Source of the DNA: Humidesulfovibrio sp.
Lineage (GTDB): Bacteria > Desulfobacterota > Desulfovibrionia > Desulfovibrionales > Desulfovibrionaceae
Assembly: GCF_031082295.1 (NCBI RefSeq)
Contig: NZ_JAVHLD010000003.1
Span: forward strand, 62,001-126,000
DNA length: 64,000 nucleotides
Direction: 5' to 3'
In this document: positions 59,033 through 64,000 of the stretch, in pieces
How positions within the stretch are numbered: position 1 is the first letter of the stretch
How the letters are laid out: each line of letters begins with the position of its first letter
Program-made: the position numbers and the translations under genes
The notes under the pieces: generated by a model
What the model saw: only the letters and a program-made list of their open reading frames with translations
What the model was told of the DNA's origin: nothing
Databases searched by the model: none

Positions 59033-60104
59033 CATCATCTCCTTGCGCGTGTTGCGTCCAGTCTTCGCCCCGCCAGATGGCGCAGAGCACGGCGGCGGCG
59101 CGGTTCGCACCCTGGCCGTCCATGAGCGCGCGCGCCCTTGCGGCCATGGCCCGACGAACGGGGGCGTCAACCAGCAGGCGCAGCAGGGCGGCGGAGAATT
59201 CTTCGAAACCGATGTCCGCAGCCTCGCCCAGCAGGTGGCCCAGCCCGGCGGTCTCCACACGCTCGGCAGTCACGCGCTGGTTGGCGTCGATGATGACCAC
59301 CAGCTGCGCCACCCCCAGCATGGCCAGCTCGAACACGCTGCTGCCCCCAGCGGTGAGGGCCACGCTGGCGCTGGACATCACCTCGGCCAAGTCTAGCTTT
59401 CCCACCACGAAGCGGAACCGAAAGTTCACGCAGCCCGCCACGGCCTCGCGATACCGGGCGGTCTGGGCCGGATCGTCCGGCAGGGCCAGATCGACCGCAA
59501 CCGGGCAGGGCAGGGCCGGATCCAAACGGGGGAACATCTCCACCAGTCGCCGCACCCTCTCGAACACATCGCCCCCACCGAAACTCATAAACAGACGGGG
59601 AGCCTGCTCCAGACATCCTCCAGACCGGGGCTTCAGATACGCCTCGCGCAACAGGGCGAAGCGAGGCCCCAACAGCAAGACCGCGCCCGGCGCATTGTAG
59701 ACCAACCCTGCGGCGCCGAGATTCTGATTCAACACAAGGCGGACGTTGAAGCGCCTGTCCGCGAGGTCGTCGATTGCGGCCACGTAAAAACCAGCCTGGG
59801 CAAAAGTATCCATCTGCTCCGGTGTCACATCGTAGTTGTCGTACACGAACAGGCCCGGCAGTGCTGGTGTCACGAAGCGGCTCGGATCAAAAGAAAGCCC
59901 AGGCTCGTCGTCACCCAGGAACTGGAGGACGAAGCCGTCCGCCGTCACGAGGCGTGCGTAGACTTCCTCAACGCCCAGCCGACGCACCAGGAAGGTGGCT
60001 GGCGGCTCACCCCAGCGGCGCAAGGCCTGGGCCAACGCCACGCAACGCATGAGGTGGCCAAAGCCGTAGCCCGGCCCGGCGTCGCAACGCAGACAGACGC
60101 GCAT
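59010..60104 (-). CDS. pseG: UDP-2,4-diacetamido-2,4,6-trideoxy-beta-L-altropyranose hydrolase
   Basis: 364 residues. Opens MRVCLRCDAGPGYGFGHLMRC: the R-x-D-x-G...GxGH-x-x-RC motif (His 17) of the PseG nucleotide-sugar hydrolases; later GGGDVFERV, and SSASVALTAGGSSVFELAMLG in the C-terminal GT-B-like half. It releases UDP from the pseudaminic precursor before NeuB/PseI condensation. GGAGAGGGG precedes ATG 60104; the frame runs to 60167. It sits behind a radical-SAM gene and before the GNAT. Confidence 0.9.
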   Translation of the reverse strand: MRVCLRCDAGPGYGFGHLMRCVALAQALRRWGEPPATFLVRRLGVEEVYARLVTADGFVLQFLGDDEPGLSFDPSRFVTPALPGLFVYDNYDVTPEQMDTFAQAGFYVAAIDDLADRRFNVRLVLNQNLGAAGLVYNAPGAVLLLGPRFALLREAYLKPRSGGCLEQAPRLFMSFGGGDVFERVRRLVEMFPRLDPALPCPVAVDLALPDDPAQTARYREAVAGCVNFRFRFVVGKLDLAEVMSSASVALTAGGSSVFELAMLGVAQLVVIIDANQRVTAERVETAGLGHLLGEAADIGFEEFSAALLRLLVDAPVRRAMAARARALMDGQGANRAAAVLCAIWRGEDWTQHAQGDDDGYSRIS

Positions 60105-60127
60105 GCCCCTCTCCATCCTGGCCCGGC

Positions 60128-61804
60128 TCAGACCGTGAGCCCCAATTCCCGGGCCGAGGCCAGCCAAGTGGCGTCCTCCGCGCAGATGCGCCGGAAAGCG
60201 TCCGCGTGTTCCCGGCTCTTTTCCGCCTGGTCAAGGCTCGCGTAGCCTTGCGCCAGGCAGTAGTGCGCGATGGCGTGGTCGGGCTTGATGAAGGTCACCA
60301 CGCCCTCGAAGTCGCGCACTGCGCGGGCCACATCACGGCCCTGCAGGTTCTTGTTGCGAACGAAGTTCAGCTCCAGATTGCGCTGGGTGATGTAGGCTGT
60401 CATCTCATGCAGGGTGATGCCGCTCAGCTCCTTGAGGTAGTCGTAATGTTTGCGTTGGGTTCCGGACATCTCATACACGTCGAGCTTGAACTCGTTGAGC
60501 AGGTACTTGGAGCTGAAGTCTGGAATGCGCTCCTGGATCTCCTTGAACAGCGGCGTGTTCGGCAGCGGGGTGAAGATGGAGAAGATGTACCAGTCAAGGG
60601 TCAGCTCCCTGGCCACCCGCGCTGTTTCCTCAATGTGCTCCCAGGTCTCGTAGGGGAAGCCGAAGATGAAGTTGCCCTTGACGTAGAGCTCCGGGTACCG
60701 GTTCAGCAGGGCCATCTTCTCGTAGAGTATTTCCACGGTCAGCTGCTTGCGGATCTTGCGCATGATCTCCGGGTGGCAAGCCTCAATGCCCACGCTGATG
60801 AGCCGGAGGCCCGAGTCGATCATCTTCCCCACCACCTCGTCGTCCAGGGTGATGAGCCGGATGCCGTTCAGCAGGTTCCACTTGATGTCGTACTTGCGAG
60901 CGGCCAGCTTCTCCGCGAACTCAATGACGCGGGCACGGTTGTAGGTGAAGTCATCGTCCAGGATCTCAAACTGCTTGATGCCGTAACGGTGGTAGGCCTC
61001 CTCGATCTCCGCCAGCATGGAATCGGCGCTGCGGAAGCGCACCTTGGCGCCGTTGAAGGCCTTGGACGTGCAGAACTTGCAGTTCCCGCCGCACCCGCGC
61101 GAGGTATACATGGTGTAGGTCGGCAGGTTCGGATCGCCGTAGTTGAACACTGAGCCAATGCGCCCGAAGGTATGATAGGTGTCGAAGGACGTGAGCTCCC
61201 AGGCCGGGAGAGGCAAAGTGTCCAGGTCCGTGGGATAGGCTGCATACTCGTTGCACACGATGGCCTCGCCATCGCGGTAGCACAGGCCGGAAACATCGCT
61301 GAGCAAGCGAGCTCCCTCAAGATGCTCGTAGAACTCCGCCATGGTACGGTCGCCCTCGTAGCGCACGATGTAGTCAATGCGCTTCACGTAGCGCATGATG
61401 TCCTCGTAGTACAAAGTGGCGTGGTTGCCCCCGGCGCAGATGACGACGTCGGGCATGACGGCGCGGATCTTCTCCGTGATGCCCAGCACATGCTCCGTGG
61501 ACAGGCCGAAATTGAAGCTGATGTTCACCACGTCCGGCTTAAACTCTTGCAGCACCGGCACGAGCAGATCCTCGATGGGTCCGAGTTTCTGCCGCGATGC
61601 CAGCAGCCCCTTCACGACCTCGAAGTCGTAATCGAATATCCTGTTTTCAAGTTCTGCGGAAAAGAGCTGCCGCGTGCTCGCCGCCAGCAGGGCCGGAGCG
61701 ATGGGAGGGTAAAGAGGGATGGCACGGCGCTTAGCGAAAGCGTAGTCGTAGTCCTCGGGATGGAACGTCGGCAGACTGACGAACAGGGCTCTTTTGATCT
61801 TCAT
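60128..61804 (-). CDS. B12-type radical SAM protein with TPR-like tail
   Basis: 558 residues. N-terminal cobalamin-domain-like region to ~190 (FNFGLSTEHVLGITEKI, CAGGNHATLYYEDI, VRYEGDRTMAEFYEHL) without DxHxxG; Fe-S motif CGGNCKFC (Cys 238, 242, 245); FEILDDDFTYNR, VGIEACHPEIM and FIFGFPYETWEHIEE in the core. The C-terminal ~50 residues (AHYCLAQGYASLDQAEKSREHADAFRR region) look TPR-like. GGGAGGA precedes ATG 61804. Located between the aminotransferase and pseG; role in the sugar pathway unknown. Confidence 0.87.
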   Translation of the reverse strand: MKIKRALFVSLPTFHPEDYDYAFAKRRAIPLYPPIAPALLAASTRQLFSAELENRIFDYDFEVVKGLLASRQKLGPIEDLLVPVLQEFKPDVVNISFNFGLSTEHVLGITEKIRAVMPDVVICAGGNHATLYYEDIMRYVKRIDYIVRYEGDRTMAEFYEHLEGARLLSDVSGLCYRDGEAIVCNEYAAYPTDLDTLPLPAWELTSFDTYHTFGRIGSVFNYGDPNLPTYTMYTSRGCGGNCKFCTSKAFNGAKVRFRSADSMLAEIEEAYHRYGIKQFEILDDDFTYNRARVIEFAEKLAARKYDIKWNLLNGIRLITLDDEVVGKMIDSGLRLISVGIEACHPEIMRKIRKQLTVEILYEKMALLNRYPELYVKGNFIFGFPYETWEHIEETARVARELTLDWYIFSIFTPLPNTPLFKEIQERIPDFSSKYLLNEFKLDVYEMSGTQRKHYDYLKELSGITLHEMTAYITQRNLELNFVRNKNLQGRDVARAVRDFEGVVTFIKPDHAIAHYCLAQGYASLDQAEKSREHADAFRRICAEDATWLASARELGLTV

Positions 61805-61854
61805 TGATCCTCCCGTACGGACTTCTGGTACATGGCCCGCGTTGACTCGCTGGT

Positions 61855-63171
61855 TCACACGTCCCGCGCGGCCAACGCCGACAGTGGGCACTTGAGCAGC
61901 TGACGCGCGTCCTCCATCGACGAGACACCCGCAAGGAGATCAAAGACCTCCTTGTAGATGGAGAGCGTCCTGGCCACGGTTTGCTCGTCGTGGGCCAGGG
62001 ACAAGAAATGGTATCCGCCGTTGAGCACACCGCGCCGGGCAGTTTCCTGCATCCACAGGGTTCGGTAGACATTGGCCTCGACCTCGCCCTGCCCCCGGAA
62101 GGCCAAAACATTGCGCCAGGCAAAGCCCTGCACCTCCGCAAAGGCCACGTTGCTCTCCGCAAGTATCTTCTGAACGCCCTCATAGAGCCGGGCGCCCACG
62201 GCCGAGATGCGCCCGGGGCAGTCCTCGGCCAGGTAGCGCTGGAGCACATGCCGGGCGGCCGCCAGGCTCACGGCCTCGCCCGCGTTGGTCAGGGTGAAAT
62301 AAATCTTCTCGCAGGAACGCATTATCTCCCGCCGCCCGACCAGGGCGGATACGGGGAACCCGTTGCCCAGAGCCTTGCTGAAGCAGGCCAGGTCCGGGGT
62401 GACGCCATGCATCTTCTGTACGCTGCCGCTGGGGCAGCGGAAGCCGGTGATGACTTCGTCGAAAATCAGTAGGCAGCCGTTCTTGGCGCATAGTTTCTTG
62501 ACCGCTCGCAGGTATTCCGCCCCCGGGTCCACCTTGTAGATGGCCTCCATTATCACACAGGCCACCTGGCCGTGGTGCAGGGCGAACTGCTCCTCCAGGG
62601 CGGGCAGGTCGTTGAAGGCGAAACGCACCGAGTTGGCCTTTTCGCATTCCGGAATGCCCCCGGACATGGAAGTCTTGGCCGCATACCAATTCTGCCAACC
62701 GTGATAGCCGCAGAACAAGATCACATCCCGACCAGTGACATAGCGCGCCAGCCGCACAGCCGCAGAGGTGACATCACTGCCGTTCTTACCGAAGCGCACC
62801 AGCTCCGCGCAGGGGATATACTCGCGCAAAAGCTCGGCCACCTCTATCTCCAGGCCGGTAGTCAGCGAGAAGGCGATGCCCTTGACCAGCTGGGCCTGGA
62901 CGCTCGCAAGAAAGGCCCCGTCGCCATAGCCCAGGATATTGGACCCAAGTCCCAGGATGTAGTCGATGTAGCTATGCCCATCCACGTCCCAGACCAGCGG
63001 CCCCTGGCCGTGGTCCAGGCTGAAGGGCGTGATGCCGTAGGCGAACTGCCCCGGCCCCTTGCTGAAAGTGGACGGCCCGGCCAGCGCAGCCTCGGCCCGT
63101 TCGTAGCAGTCAAAGGAGTTCGGCATGTCACTGCCGAGGTAACTGTTCTTGATCTCGTCCTGCTGAGACAT
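61855..63171 (-). CDS. class III aminotransferase (glutamate-1-semialdehyde aminomutase-like)
   Basis: 438 residues. PLP enzyme with HGWQNWY near the cofactor, LLIFDEVITGFR (PLP-pyridine Asp 238) and the Schiff-base lysine K266 in CFSKALGNGFPVSALVGR. Heme biosynthesis hemL normally lies elsewhere, and the operon context (pseG, radical SAMs) points to a sugar-pathway amino transfer. The amino donor at C4 in the standard pathway is the DegT-type PseC, which is absent here, so this could be its functional replacement or act on another position (inference). ATG 63171 follows GGGAGC. Confidence 0.87.
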   Translation of the reverse strand: MSQQDEIKNSYLGSDMPNSFDCYERAEAALAGPSTFSKGPGQFAYGITPFSLDHGQGPLVWDVDGHSYIDYILGLGSNILGYGDGAFLASVQAQLVKGIAFSLTTGLEIEVAELLREYIPCAELVRFGKNGSDVTSAAVRLARYVTGRDVILFCGYHGWQNWYAAKTSMSGGIPECEKANSVRFAFNDLPALEEQFALHHGQVACVIMEAIYKVDPGAEYLRAVKKLCAKNGCLLIFDEVITGFRCPSGSVQKMHGVTPDLACFSKALGNGFPVSALVGRREIMRSCEKIYFTLTNAGEAVSLAAARHVLQRYLAEDCPGRISAVGARLYEGVQKILAESNVAFAEVQGFAWRNVLAFRGQGEVEANVYRTLWMQETARRGVLNGGYHFLSLAHDEQTVARTLSIYKEVFDLLAGVSSMEDARQLLKCPLSALAARDV

Positions 63172-63224
63172 TGGCTTGCTCCCATTCCTTCGGCGTTGCC
63201 GCCCTTGCTGCGTCCCCGGAGCAC

Positions 63225-64000
63225 CTAGTCGCGGTAGGCGATACGACCCTTGTCCTGACTATGGACGTAGCTGTAGACCATGGTGCGGAACTCGATGATA
63301 TCCTCCACCTCCAGGGCGAAGGGCTTGATGAGCGGCGTCTTTGAGTACCAGTAGAAGTCCTCGCAGTAGTAGAGCTTGTCCTGCGGAACCTTGCGCGAGA
63401 AGCAGTTGTGCGCCACGCAGTAGTCATACAGCGGCGTGCCCGGAAATGGCGTGGCCACATGCAACGCCAAGTTCTTGAGCTCCAGGCGCTTAATCATCTC
63501 AAAGGTCTCGCCCAAGGTTTCGCGCGTTTCCTGGGGCATGCCCAGCACAAAGCAGCCGTTGATGCGCAGGTGTTCATACTTCTTGAAAATATCAAAGGCG
63601 CGGTAAATCTGCTCCGAGGTCAGCTTCTTGCCCATGGTCCGGCGAAGCGCGTCCGAACCGGTTTCCACTGCCACGGAGGCCCTGATCCAGCCAGCCCGGA
63701 CGAGAGCATCCACCAGTTCCTCGTCCACGGTCTCCAGAAACATCCCGTGGGGCATGTCGAACTGGATGACGAGGTTGCGGCGCACGATTTCGTTGGCGAT
63801 CTCCACAGCGCGCCGTTTGTTCATGGTGAAATTGTCGTCCATGATGGAAAAGTAGCTCTGCCCGTAGTCGCGGTAGAGGTGTTCGATTTCGTCCACCGTG
63901 TTCTTGGGCGAGCGCGGGCGGAAGCGGTTGCCGTGGACCATGAACAGCGAGCAGAACACGCAGCCGATGGGGCACGAGCGCGAAGTGATGAGGTGGTATG
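63225..64000 (-). CDS. radical SAM protein, partial at the right edge
   Basis: At least 258 residues, truncated at its N-terminus by the window end. The visible part begins just before the Fe-S motif CPIGCVFC (about 63983-63953), followed by RFRPRSPKNTVDEIEHLYRD-type helix, FSIMDDNFTMNKR, VAVETGSDALRRTMGKK, CFVLGMPQETRETLG and TPFPGTPLYDYC. The missing part should include ~180 residues of an N-terminal cobalamin-like domain if it follows the other genes of the island. It is likely the upstream member of the pseG operon. Confidence 0.87.
   Translation of the reverse strand, partial: YHLITSRSCPIGCVFCSLFMVHGNRFRPRSPKNTVDEIEHLYRDYGQSYFSIMDDNFTMNKRRAVEIANEIVRRNLVIQFDMPHGMFLETVDEELVDALVRAGWIRASVAVETGSDALRRTMGKKLTSEQIYRAFDIFKKYEHLRINGCFVLGMPQETRETLGETFEMIKRLELKNLALHVATPFPGTPLYDYCVAHNCFSRKVPQDKLYYCEDFYWYSKTPLIKPFALEVEDIIEFRTMVYSYVHSQDKGRIAYRD

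Noticed and set aside
1-64000. tRNA, rRNA, CRISPR, insertion sequences, integrases, toxin-antitoxin pairs
   Set aside because: None seen in the intergenic sequences or translated frames; the gaps are too short or lack the expected structure.

Overview
The window is GC-rich (about two-thirds G+C by eye), densely coding and almost free of repeats, and reads as the chromosome of a Gram-negative, flagellated, anaerobe-type bacterium. A Desulfovibrio-like deltaproteobacterium is my best guess. The grounds are a DUF4390 protein next to an NtrY-like kinase, a pyruvoyl arginine decarboxylase / deoxyhypusine-synthase-like / agmatine deiminase set, a rubredoxin-tailed protein, nine radical-SAM genes, and a nonulosonic-acid island with a Maf-type (DUF115) glycosyltransferase. 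This is inference; no rRNA, tRNA or ribosomal protein gene is present to confirm it. I saw no IS element, prophage, CRISPR array or replication origin.

Layout. (1) 184-6459: a leftward four-gene operon (radical SAM, GT-C-like membrane protein, radical SAM, zinc-ribbon methyltransferase), head-to-head with a rightward GT9 glycosyltransferase. (2) 6460-16058: a signalling block. It holds a sigma-54-type response regulator flanked by two copies of an 18-bp sequence, a lone receiver, a 1398-residue hybrid kinase, a second receiver, a rubrerythrin/rubredoxin-like protein, an unknown protein and another kinase. A candidate leftward small RNA lies at 6492-6590. (3) 16077-19330: a leftward polyamine operon (pyruvoyl arginine decarboxylase, deoxyhypusine-synthase homologue, agmatine deiminase, SnoaL-like). 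(4) 19444-24429: rlmN, divergent yggS, then the DUF4390 protein and NtrY-like kinase.

(5) 24517-64000 (continuing past the right edge): a roughly 40-kb surface-glycan island, most likely for flagellin or another nonulosonic-acid-bearing glycan. Recognisable nonulosonate parts are pseF (46084), a second cytidylyltransferase (44274), a pseudaminic-type methylase (45126), a NeuB/PseI-family synthase (51782), pseG (59010) and the DUF115 transferase (25718). PseB, PseC and a standard PseH are not here. Around them are seven radical-SAM proteins, four methyltransferases fused to a small Rossmann module (at either end), a split transketolase, two sugar epimerase/dehydratases, an acyl carrier protein, an AMP-dependent acyl ligase, a VOC protein, a large GNAT, a class-III aminotransferase, a mannitol-1-phosphate-dehydrogenase-like enzyme and an inositol-monophosphatase-like enzyme. 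Many junctions are ATGA overlaps, so the genes form long, translationally coupled operons.

The best candidate for an undescribed system is this island: a nonulosonic-acid pathway that appears to be combined with ACP-bound acyl chemistry and several atypical radical-SAM enzymes, including one whose SPASM-like cysteine segment precedes the radical-SAM core.
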